Both the position numbers and the translations under genes were made by a program. From positions 248,001-312,000 of the forward strand of contig CAMDKI010000001.1 of the NCBI GenBank assembly GCA_945901065.1: 64,000 nucleotides of DNA, given 5' to 3'. The DNA is from Chitinophaga pinensis. Its GTDB lineage: Bacteria; Bacteroidota; Bacteroidia; Chitinophagales; CAIOSU01. Each line of letters starts with the position of its first letter. The stretch's first letter is position 1. The notes under the pieces were generated by a model that saw only the letters and a program-made list of their open reading frames with translations, had not been told where the DNA came from and ran no database searches. This document shows positions 18,801-28,500 of the stretch, in pieces.

Positions 18801-21356
18801 GCGTATCAAAGTTATCGATCCAGTTTTTTGTTCTTCGGTGCCGTCTTGGTATACAATATTTACCATGTATACATAGGTACCTTCAATGGCAGGGTCGCCA
18901 TTGTGTTCTCCGTTCCATCCTGCACCAGTAACTTGGTTAGGGTTGTAATGCACTTGTGAGCCGAAGCGGTTGAAAATAAACACCTCCACATTGCTGGTTT
19001 TGTTCAACCAGAATTGGAAAATATCGTTGTTACCATCTCCATTTGGCGTAAACGCATTCGGTATAGCCACATAAGCGCTGCTATCCCTTACAAACGTTGA
19101 ATCGTTGCCGCATGAGCCACCAGGAGCTAGCTCAGCAATGGTAACGGTATCAATTTTCACACAGCCTTTTCCATCAGTTACCACTACGCTGTAAGTACCA
19201 GCTTTTAGGTTGCTAGCATTTTGGCCAGTCGTAAAGTTCGACCAGAAGAAAGAATATGGTGCCGTGCCGCCAGTAACGGTTAGCGTAGCGGTGCCGGTTA
19301 CATCAATAGCGCAGTTTGCATCGGTACGTGCAATGGTTGTTACGATAGAGTCGGCAGGGCCATTTACTGTGGCGCTGTTGGTTGCAGTACAACTATTGGC
19401 ATCGGTTACGGTTACATTATAAGTGCCAGGTGCAGCGCCAAACAGTTCTTCCGAAGTACTGGCATCCGACCAAACATACGTGTATGGCGATGTGCCGCCC
19501 AATACGCTCAAACCAATTGCCCCATCAGTTGATGATTGGCAGCTAGCATTGCGAACCGTGGTAGACGAAGCAAGCGCACTAGGTTCAGTTATTACATAGG
19601 TTCTAGTATCAAAGCAATTTACCGCATCGGTAATGGTTACAGTGTAAGTACCAGGGGCAAGGCCCGTTTGGTCTTGGGTAGCTGGTAGGCTATTGGTCCA
19701 GGCATAAGTGTAAGGGCTCTGCCCACCAGTTACGTCCATATCAATAGAACCATCGTTGGCCCCGTTGCAATTAACGTTTGATACGTTTAAGGTATTTACA
19801 ACTACGGTGGTAGTTGGTTGTACCACAGCAGTAGCGGTTGCGGAACAACCATTAAAATCGGTAACCGTAACAGTATAGGTGCCAGCAGGAAGCAATACTG
19901 CGTTACTAGCGTTTTGCGGTGGGGTAGTGTTCCATAGGTAGCTAAACGGAGCTTGACCGCCTGTTGGGGTAGCAAGTGCAGAACCATCGGTAGCACCACC
20001 GCACGATACGTTGGTAGGAGTGGTAGCAACGGTTAAAGCCGCAGGCGAACCAATGGTACCAGTAGCAGTTGTTTGGCAGCCAGCAGCATCAAATATGGTA
20101 ACTGAATATGAACCAGCAGCCAAATTGCCAATTGAATCAACAGCAGGTAGGCCACCGCTCCATTGGTAAGTGTAAGGTGGTACACCACCCGTTACGTTTG
20201 CTTCAACCGAGCCGTTTGAGTTACCACTGCACAAAACAGCAACCGTTGATACTGTAGCATTTAGGCTAAAGCTAGGATTTTCTTCAACTGTAACGGTAAA
20301 AGTACCCAAGTCGGCAACGGTTGCGCCGTCAACTACTACATAGTAGCGGCCAGCGGTACAAAGTGCTTTTGCAATAACGGCAGGGCTTGAGCAAGTTCCG
20401 GCGCGGGTGCTGTCAACTGCGCATGAGCCATCCAATAGGTTCAACTGCACATTAAACGTGCCACCGCCAGTCGGGCAGTTTGCTGTTACGCGAATGGTAA
20501 TACCCAATGGTGCAGTAGTAGTAAAGGTATAGAATACGTCATTGCCTTGTGCACCAGCAAAGTTGTTTCCATAGCATTCGTTGCTATTAAAATGACTAAC
20601 GCTAACGCCAGAAGTGATAGCACCGAGGTCGATGGCTGAAGTAGAAGAGCATGCGGTACCCTTGGTATAACGCCAGAAAGTTCTGATCTCGGGGCGGTAA
20701 AAGTTGTTGGCACAGCCACTACCAGCCACAAAACCATGTGAGTAAGTTTGGCAAGGTGGGCCCAGACGGTAATTCAAGTTAGTTGCATATGGGTTAGCAT
20801 CACAAAGCAAATCGTCACCTTCTGAGAATACGCAACCAAATAGGTTCAAGCAACAAACGTTGGACTCGTAAGAGCAGCGAGAACCGTTAGAGCCACAAGG
20901 GGTAAGACCAGAGATAATTGAGAAATCTTCTGGCACATCGTCTTCCCATGAGCGCTGGCGAATGTTTACAAACTGTGGCACAGTGGCAGCAGGATAGGTA
21001 TTCAAAAAGATAGTGGTGTCAAAATCATTGGTAATATCAGGGCCACCGCTGCTCATGGCCAAATTGGCAGTCATACAAAAACCACCTTGCCAAGGAAGAC
21101 CGCTTACGTTGGCATTGTCTTGTGCAAAGAAATTGAACGTAAGCTCATCCTCTTGAAGGTTTGGGGCCAATTGGCTACAAAAACTACCACAGGCTATTGC
21201 AAAATCGGATGAATTGCTGCCCGAGTAGGCAACCCTAACCTCTCCAACCTTCACGCGCAACTGTATTGGGCCATCGCTCAAGGTTTGTGAGAAAGCAGCA
21301 CTGCTAAACAATAAGCTACTGAGAAAGAACAGTAATAAGTGGGTGGTATGTTTCAT
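18798..21356 (-). CDS. SprB-repeat adhesin-like protein 1 with T9SS type B sorting domain
   Basis: An 852-residue secreted protein. Signal peptide 1-23, then a cysteine-rich head at about 24-232 (DGPIQLRVKVGEVRV, LPWQGGFC, YRLGPPCQTYSHGF, YRPEIRTFWRYTKG), then a PPC-like beta domain at about 235-358 (HFNSNECY, GNDVFYTF). Five SprB repeats (PF13573) follow at about 362-745, each with a C-x-G...DG start, GG-x-P-Y-x-Y-x-W core and G-x-Y-x-V-x-V-T-D end. A CHU_C/T9SS type B domain closes it (IPNAFTPNGDGNNDIFQFW to GSITLIR). SprB of Flavobacterium is the gliding adhesin that uses such repeats, but this protein is much shorter. It is first of three paralogs; each has its own terminator. Confidence 0.92.
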   Translation of the reverse strand: MKHTTHLLLFFLSSLLFSSAAFSQTLSDGPIQLRVKVGEVRVAYSGSNSSDFAIACGSFCSQLAPNLQEDELTFNFFAQDNANVSGLPWQGGFCMTANLAMSSGGPDITNDFDTTIFLNTYPAATVPQFVNIRQRSWEDDVPEDFSIISGLTPCGSNGSRCSYESNVCCLNLFGCVFSEGDDLLCDANPYATNLNYRLGPPCQTYSHGFVAGSGCANNFYRPEIRTFWRYTKGTACSSTSAIDLGAITSGVSVSHFNSNECYGNNFAGAQGNDVFYTFTTTAPLGITIRVTANCPTGGGTFNVQLNLLDGSCAVDSTRAGTCSSPAVIAKALCTAGRYYVVVDGATVADLGTFTVTVEENPSFSLNATVSTVAVLCSGNSNGSVEANVTGGVPPYTYQWSGGLPAVDSIGNLAAGSYSVTIFDAAGCQTTATGTIGSPAALTVATTPTNVSCGGATDGSALATPTGGQAPFSYLWNTTPPQNASNAVLLPAGTYTVTVTDFNGCSATATAVVQPTTTVVVNTLNVSNVNCNGANDGSIDMDVTGGQSPYTYAWTNSLPATQDQTGLAPGTYTVTITDAVNCFDTRTYVITEPSALASSTTVRNASCQSSTDGAIGLSVLGGTSPYTYVWSDASTSEELFGAAPGTYNVTVTDANSCTATNSATVNGPADSIVTTIARTDANCAIDVTGTATLTVTGGTAPYSFFWSNFTTGQNASNLKAGTYSVVVTDGKGCVKIDTVTIAELAPGGSCGNDSTFVRDSSAYVAIPNAFTPNGDGNNDIFQFWLNKTSNVEVFIFNRFGSQVHYNPNQVTGAGWNGEHNGDPAIEGTYVYMVNIVYQDGTEEQKTGSITLIR

Positions 21357-21450
21357 AGTTAGGCGAGTTTGGGCTTATTTCTGACGAGTGAAGATACATC
21401 ATTTTGTAAAAAATAAATAACGTGTCAACTTGTAATACCTCCAAAAAGAA

Positions 21451-21482
21451 AAAAACCTCGTGGTATACCACGAGGTTTTTTT
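21451..21482. terminator. Palindromic terminator after adhesin 2
   Basis: CCTCGTGGTATACCACGAGG at 21456-21475 is a perfect palindrome with an A run before and a T run after. It lies 18 bases past the adhesin 2 stop (minus strand) and upstream of adhesin 1. Confidence 0.9.
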
Positions 21483-21499
21483 GTTCTGTATACTATTTC

Positions 21500-24400
21500 T
21501 TATCGTATTAGGGTAATGCTACCCGTTGCTTGGCGTTTTTCGCCGTTGGCATATACTACATCTATAACATACACGTATGTTCCTTCTGGGGCTTCGTCGC
21601 CATTATGCGTTCCATCCCAACCCGGTGCTTCCGATATTTGGTTAGGGTTGTAGTACACCTGCGCACCCCAACGGTTGAATATCCTTACTTCAGTAACTTC
21701 TGCACCAAAAGTATAGAAACGGAAATCGTCGTTGTTTCCATCGCCATTAGGGCTGAAAATATTCGGCAAGGCTACCCTGAAGTTATCGTTTACGAATACG
21801 GTTACACTTGTTGTAACACTGCAGCCGTTCGTGTCGGTAGCAGTTACGGTATACAAGGTGGTTTCGGTTGAGCTGGCAATTGGGCTTAAACAATCAGTAC
21901 AGCTTAAGCCGGCTTGTGGGCTCCAAGCAATACTGCTTAGGGTAGTTGAGCTTGGGTTTAGCAACCCGATTAAGGTATCTTCCTCGCCCAATGTAATTTC
22001 AATATCCGAGTAGTTAAGGGTAAAGATATTGCCATCAACGATACTTACGGTAGCGGTAGAGGTAATGCAACCTTCGGCATCGCGCACCGATACCACATAA
22101 GCACCTTGTGCAAGGTTATTGAATACACTGTCAACTTGGTAGGCAGCGCCGTTTAATGAGTAGCTATATGGCGATGAGCCGCCATTAACTGTTACCGTTA
22201 AGGTAGCATCACTGCCACCTGTGCAAGTTACCGCACCGGTAATAGTAGCATTAATAACCAAAGCAGGAGATTCGGTTACAATAGCTGTAATGGTTTCTGA
22301 GCAACCATTGGCATCAGTAACTGTTACCGTGTAAGTGCCACCAGGCAAGTTGTTAATATCCTCAGTGGTTGCTGCGGTGTTCCACACGAAGCTGTATGGG
22401 GCAGTACCGCCATTGGCGGTTATATCCACAACGCCATCGTTTGCACCACTGCAAGTTACGTTTTGCACGCTAGCCACGTTCAAGAATATTGGCGGTGTTT
22501 GGCCAACTACTGCAGTTGCCGTTGCCGAGCAACCATTAGCATCAGTCACGGTTACGGTGTAGGTTCCACCGGCAATGTTCTGCTGGTCTTGTGTTGCTGG
22601 CAATCCACCGGTCCAGGCGTAAGTATAAGCACCTGTGCCGCCAGTAACACCTAAATCAATAGCTCCATTGTTTACATTGAAACAAGAGGCAGAAGTAACA
22701 CTCAATACCGTAACAACCAACTCGGTAGGGGCAAACACTACAACATTGGTGTCTTTTTGGCAACCGTTGCTATCTTGAACCCTTACCAAGTAAGTGCCGC
22801 CCGCAAGGTTGGTAAAGCTACCGCTGCTTTGAAGCGTGCCTGCGTTCAATGAATATTGGTAAGGTGGTGTGCCTGTGCTGCCAGTTGCAGTTATGGTACC
22901 GGTGCTATCACCAAAGCAAGCTACATCGGTATGTGTTGCCGATATGCCAATGGTATTATTGTTTCCGATAGTGAAAGTGAAATTCTCTTCGCATAGGTTC
23001 ACATCGCGAACGCTGAAGTTATAGGTACCTGCACCCAAGTTGCTAAAAGTACTATCGGTGCCGAATAGGCCGCCTGCAATAGCATATTTATACGGAGGTG
23101 TAGCACCTGTAGCGTTTATTACTATCTGGCCATCGTTTATTCCTTGGCAAGATGCATTTACTACTGTTGCAGTTGCAGATACAACTGTTGGGTTTACAAT
23201 GGTTATGTTAGTGCTATCGATACAACCATTAAAATCACGCACATAGTAGCGGTAAGTGCCACCTGGCAGGTTGCTGAATGCAGCGTTGTTTACGAAGTTT
23301 ACACCATCGTCAGAGAAATCATAAGGTGGTGTTCCACCAGCAGCAGATACCACTGCCACGCCATCGCTCAATCCGTTGCAACTTACATCAATACGGAACA
23401 ATTGGCCAGCATTTAGAGCAAATGGTTGGGCAATAGTTGCAAAAGTTTGAGTTTGACAGCCGTTTAAATCTTCAACATCAATAGTATAGTTGCCAGCAGG
23501 TAAGTTGTTAAATACATTACTAGGCTGCGGCGTGCCACCATTTAGGGTGTATTGGTATGGCGCTGTGCCACCATTAGGTGTTATAGTTAGGCTACCGGTT
23601 GCAGTACCAAAGCAAAGCGCAGCACTGTTGTTGCTTACTTGTGCGCCAAGCACTTGTGGTTGGGTAATACTAAAGGTAGTATCTACACGACATCCGAAAT
23701 CGTCAATTATAACCAACACATAAGTTCCAACCGATAGGTTGCTAAATGTGCCGCTGGTTAATAGTGAGCCCCCGTTTAGTGAGAACTCGTATGGTGGGTT
23801 TCCGTTGCTAGGAGTTGAGGTAAAAGTACCATCACTCAGTCCATTACAGCTTACATTGGTGATAGCCACGTTGGCCAAAATAGTTGATGGTGGATTGGTT
23901 AGAGTAACATTGCCTACTGTATCGATGCAACCATTATCGTCGCGAACTAATACGGTGTAAGTACCCGCAGAAAGGCTATTGATTACATTGCCGGTTTGGT
24001 AAGTGTTGCCACTGTCGGCAGAGTATTCGTAAGGTGGCGTTCCGCCCGATACCGTTATCGAAATGCTGCCATCTGAACTACCGTTGCATATTGGATCAAC
24101 ACCAGTAGCTGATGATACAAATGCTGTAGGTGTGCCTACAGTTATTGTTTTGGCCCTTTGGCAACCGTTTACGTCGGTTACGGTAATGTTGTACACGCCA
24201 GCTGCTAAGCCAGTAAGGCTAGATGTAGTTGGCAATGCTCCTGGAGCCCAAGTATAAGTAAATGGAGAGAACCCTTGTGTGGTGGTTACAGTAGCCGTTC
24301 CATCGTTGTTACCAAAGCAGGTTACCGGTGTACTTGCTGTGGTATAATCAACATATACCGATGGGTTTTCTGCCACGGAAAGCGTGAAAGTGCCTTGTGC

Positions 24401-25363
24401 CAAAGCGGTAGCTCCATCTACTACTATAGTATAAACGCCTGGTGTACAAATGGTAGTAGTTATTTGCGATTGTGCACCACAAGAGTTGTCGTTAGAGTTG
24501 ATGATAACGTTACAGTTGGCATCCAACAAGTATAAATAGGTATCAAAGGTAGCCGCCGGGTTGCAAAGCGATATGGTAATACCGATTGGGTCGGTTACAT
24601 TAATGTTGTAGAATACATCATTGCCTGGGCTGTTTGGCCATACGTTGCTATAGCACTGGTTACTATTGAAGTGGGTTACTGAACTTCCCACGCCAAAATC
24701 TCCAAGGGCAATAGCGTTTGAGCAACTGGTGCCCCTGGTGTAGCGCCAAAAAGACTGAATGCGCGGACGATAAACATCGTTTAAACATGCACCCGGTATC
24801 ATTTGTATAAATCCGTGGTCGAAGGTTTGGCAAGGAGGGCCTAAACGATAGTTAAGCTGGGTTTGGAATGCGTTGGCAAAACAAGGAAAATCATCTTCTT
24901 CCCGAACGATACCAAATGCACATGATACGTTGTTGCTGTAAGTGCAACGGTTGCCCGAGCAGGTTGGGTCAACTTGATCCGACTCCCAAGCCTCTAACCT
25001 TAAATCGAAACTTGCTGGCACGCCTACCCCTGGGTAGGTACTGTTTAGCATTACGTAATTAAAATCGGCAGAGTTGGTGCCTGTTGGCGATGGGTTGAAG
25101 TTGGAGGTAAGACAAGTTCCGCCCTGCCAACCTTGCGCCAAAACGTCGTTGTTGGCGCGGGCCCAAACATAATAGGTCATCTCATCTGGGTCAGTTAAAC
25201 CAAGCAATTGGTCACTTGCATCAAAAAAGGTACGAACTTCGCGCACCCTAACTTCCAATTGAATTGGCCCGTCGTTTACTATCTGGGCAGCAACATCTTT
25301 GCCGTTAATAAGGCAAATTAGAGTGATTACAAATGCAAAGAAAAGTTGGTTAAATCTTTTCAT
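21500..25363 (-). CDS. SprB-repeat adhesin-like protein 2 with T9SS type B sorting domain
   Basis: This is a 1287-residue paralog of its neighbours. A signal peptide (MKRFNQLFFAFVITLICLING) precedes the shared head (DGPIQLEVRVREVRTFF, WQGGTC, NYRLGPPCQTFDHGF, YRPRIQSFWRYTRG), the PPC-like domain (GNDVFYNINVTD, DTYLYLLDANC), then ten SprB repeats by my count of C-x-G-x-x-D/N-G starts. A PKD-like beta segment (SIAWSPQAGLSCTDC, TLYTVTATDTNGC) and a T9SS type B sorting domain (LPNIFSPNGDGNND to GSITLIR) end it. I chose the ATG at 25363, which opens the signal peptide; the longer frame adds 12 residues without one. Plus-strand ORFs here are shadows of the repeats. Confidence 0.92.
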   Translation of the reverse strand: MKRFNQLFFAFVITLICLINGKDVAAQIVNDGPIQLEVRVREVRTFFDASDQLLGLTDPDEMTYYVWARANNDVLAQGWQGGTCLTSNFNPSPTGTNSADFNYVMLNSTYPGVGVPASFDLRLEAWESDQVDPTCSGNRCTYSNNVSCAFGIVREEDDFPCFANAFQTQLNYRLGPPCQTFDHGFIQMIPGACLNDVYRPRIQSFWRYTRGTSCSNAIALGDFGVGSSVTHFNSNQCYSNVWPNSPGNDVFYNINVTDPIGITISLCNPAATFDTYLYLLDANCNVIINSNDNSCGAQSQITTTICTPGVYTIVVDGATALAQGTFTLSVAENPSVYVDYTTASTPVTCFGNNDGTATVTTTQGFSPFTYTWAPGALPTTSSLTGLAAGVYNITVTDVNGCQRAKTITVGTPTAFVSSATGVDPICNGSSDGSISITVSGGTPPYEYSADSGNTYQTGNVINSLSAGTYTVLVRDDNGCIDTVGNVTLTNPPSTILANVAITNVSCNGLSDGTFTSTPSNGNPPYEFSLNGGSLLTSGTFSNLSVGTYVLVIIDDFGCRVDTTFSITQPQVLGAQVSNNSAALCFGTATGSLTITPNGGTAPYQYTLNGGTPQPSNVFNNLPAGNYTIDVEDLNGCQTQTFATIAQPFALNAGQLFRIDVSCNGLSDGVAVVSAAGGTPPYDFSDDGVNFVNNAAFSNLPGGTYRYYVRDFNGCIDSTNITIVNPTVVSATATVVNASCQGINDGQIVINATGATPPYKYAIAGGLFGTDSTFSNLGAGTYNFSVRDVNLCEENFTFTIGNNNTIGISATHTDVACFGDSTGTITATGSTGTPPYQYSLNAGTLQSSGSFTNLAGGTYLVRVQDSNGCQKDTNVVVFAPTELVVTVLSVTSASCFNVNNGAIDLGVTGGTGAYTYAWTGGLPATQDQQNIAGGTYTVTVTDANGCSATATAVVGQTPPIFLNVASVQNVTCSGANDGVVDITANGGTAPYSFVWNTAATTEDINNLPGGTYTVTVTDANGCSETITAIVTESPALVINATITGAVTCTGGSDATLTVTVNGGSSPYSYSLNGAAYQVDSVFNNLAQGAYVVSVRDAEGCITSTATVSIVDGNIFTLNYSDIEITLGEEDTLIGLLNPSSTTLSSIAWSPQAGLSCTDCLSPIASSTETTLYTVTATDTNGCSVTTSVTVFVNDNFRVALPNIFSPNGDGNNDDFRFYTFGAEVTEVRIFNRWGAQVYYNPNQISEAPGWDGTHNGDEAPEGTYVYVIDVVYANGEKRQATGSITLIR

Positions 25364-25476
25364 AAAATGGTTGATTAGCAGGTTGTTGGGTTCAGGCACC
25401 TAAAATACGGTTTTTTAGATATTATAGGGTCATTTGTGGACAATATTTAACGGGAATATCAAACTTCAAATACAAC

Positions 25477-25508
25477 AAAGCCCCACAGCAGGGCTGCAGG
25501 GCTTTTAT
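25477..25508 (-). terminator. Terminator after adhesin 3
   Basis: AAAGCCC (25477-25483) can pair with GGGCTTT near 25499-25505 across a loop, and on the minus strand it is followed by a T-rich run. It sits just downstream of the adhesin 3 stop; weaker than the other two. Confidence 0.65.
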
Positions 25509-25527
25509 TCTATTTGTTTAGTTTGGT

Positions 25528-28500
25528 TTATCGCAGCAACACTAGCGTTCCGCTTTCGTTAAACTCAAAACCATCAAGGAACGTACCTTTCACGTAATAA
25601 AGGTAGGTTTCAGGGGTTAAAACGGCTCCTTTATAGGTGCCGTCCCAACCTTTTAATATATCGTTCGACTCGAAAACTTTCTCACCCCAACGGTTGAAAA
25701 CCTTTATTTCAATCTCGCCGGCTGAGCCAAAGTCGATAGGCGCCCAAACGTCATTTCGGCCATCTCCGTTTGGCGAGAATGCATTCGGGAAGAAAATCTC
25801 AAACTTGTTCTTAATCACCACTACAATCTGTTCCGTTGCAATACAGCCGTTGGTATCGGTAGCGGTTAAGGTATAAGTGGTAGTTTCAAGTGGCGAAGCC
25901 TGAGGGTTTTCGCAATCGGTGCAACTCAAGCCATCGGCCGGGCTCCAAGAATATGATACTATTCCGGTTAGGCTATTGTTTTCGGGCTGCAAAGCTACCT
26001 GTGCCCCACGCGAGATAAACACATAAGGGTCTTCGAAAAAAACTTCCCATGCCGCTGGCTGGCTAATGGTAAACGGCACTAGCACGCGGCAATTGTTGGT
26101 GTCAAGAATAAGCGCCTCATAATTACCTGCATCCAATCCAGTAAAGTTGGGTGATGGTTGGAAAACATTGTTTTGCACCGAGTAAATGTAGCCCGGCCTA
26201 CCACCAGTGGCGCTAAGGTATACGCTAGCGTCATTTCCATCAAAGCAATTAACATCAAATAGGCTGTCTACGTTTCCAACTAGCTGTGCTGGGCCAATTA
26301 CAGTGGTGCTGGCGGTTACGCTACAGTTGTTTCCATCAACAATGGTCAACGAAATAGGACCTGGCCCCAAACCTGTAGCAGCTGCGCTTGTTTGTCCATT
26401 GCTCCAGTTGTATACATAGTTGGGCACACCTCCTACCAATGTACTAGTAGCTATGGCATCTGCATCGCCAAAGCAAGTTATATCGGTGCTGCTTATTGCA
26501 AGGGTTAACTCAAGCGGCTCATTAACCTGGTAGCTAAAGGTTGCAAAACATCCTTGCGCATCGGTAATGGTTAAATCATATTGCCCACCCGATAGACCAG
26601 TTATGTTGTTGCTATTGCCCACTGCAGGGCTCCAAGTGTAGGTGTAAGGCACACTGCCTCCTGTTACATTTAGGGTGATTGAACCGTTAGCCTGTCCAAA
26701 ACATGCCAAGTCAGATATAGATTCGTTGGCAACCAAAGCGCTGCTATTGGCAAGGGTAATAGTATCGCTTGTGGTACATCCTTTGGTATCAGTTACCACC
26801 ACGGTAAAGGTGCCAGAGCCTACATTGCTAAGGTTTGGTGTAAGGGCACCGTTGCTCCAATTATAAGTATATGGCGGCGTGCCACCGTTTACTAATAAAT
26901 TGATGCTTCCATTTGTGGCACCAGGGCAGCCTGGGTTGGCTCCAGTAAGTATAGTGGCTAGCGGTGCGGGTTCCAGCACTGGTGTGTTTAAACTAGATAC
27001 TTGGCAGTTTTGTGCGTCCGTTACACTCAATTGATATGAACCAGCAGGCAGGTTTATCAAGTCCTCAGTGGCAGTGCCGTTGCTCCATAGGTACACATAC
27101 GGCTGCGTGCCACCAGTAACATCTACGCTTATGCTGCCATTGCTGTAACCATTGCAGCTGGCATCAACAGTGCTGGTAATGTTGGCTACCAAGGTACTTG
27201 GTTGGGTAATAACGGTTGAGGTAGAGTCGGCACAACCATCTTGGTCGGTTACCGTTACCCCGTAAGGACCTGCCGGTAGGTTGGTAGGGTTTTGACCAGT
27301 TGCCGCAGCATTAGACCATACATAAGTGTATATGCCTCCTCCGCCAACTACATCAATCGTTATGGCTCCCGTGCTGTTGCCATTACAATCGGCATTGGTT
27401 ACTGATGCTACATCTGCTTCGAGCCTAGCGTTGGTAAACAACACTGCAAAATCGAAGTAAAGGCAATTATTGGTGTCTGTTATCAATACTCCGTATACCC
27501 CTTCTCCTAGATTGTTTAGGTCGCGCGTAGTATCGGCGGTAGTCCAAGAGTAGTTATATGGGGCGGTACCACCAGTTACGTTCAGTTGGATACTGCCATT
27601 GGTTTGCCCAAAACATTGTGGGTTTTGCACCGTCCAAATGATGTTTAGTGGTGCTGGTTCATTCAACGTATGGGTAGTAGTTGTGGTGCAGTTTTGTGCA
27701 TCGGTTACCGTTAGTGTATAAGTGCCAGCGGTAACATTCAACAAGTTAGGGTTGGTGCGGCCGTTGCTCCACAGGTAGCTATAAGGCGGGGTTCCACCAT
27801 TGGTTATGGTCGTTATGATACCATCACTTCCGCCATTACAGCTCAAATTCAAGGTGTCAATAATATCAGTTACCAACAAAGTTGGTTGGGTGATGTTATA
27901 GGTACTGGTAACAAAACAACTATCTTGGTCATACACGGTTACCGTATATTGTCCGGGCGATAGGCTGGTCACATCTTCGGTAGTAGGCCCATGCGACCAA
28001 TTGTATGTATAAGGCAAGTTGCCACCTGCCAGGGTTATATTCACATATCCATCGGCAGCGCCAAAGCAGGTTACGTTCCTAATGGTATCGGTAGTTAATA
28101 TAATCTGGGTAGTGGTGTTAATGGTTACCGAGTCTACATTTACGCAGCCGTTAAAGTCAATTACATTTACGGTGTAGGTTCCGGCACCCAATGCCACAGC
28201 CGTTTGGGTGGTTTGCAACGGGAATGTAATCCAAAGATAGGTGTATGGCGGGGTACCGCCGCTTGGGGTTACGGTAGCCGTTCCATCAGTGTATCCGCTG
28301 CACTGCACATTGGTAGAGCTTAAGCTCAGCAATAATGGCGTTGGCTCCGTAATGGTAACAGTGTCGGCTATTTCACAACCTTTAAAGTCAGTAATTTCAA
28401 CATAGTAGGTACCTGGTCCTAAGCCGTAAACCGAGTCGGTAGTAGTGCCGCCCGTACCGCCTGTCCATTGATAGGTATATGGTGGGAAGCCGCCAATAAC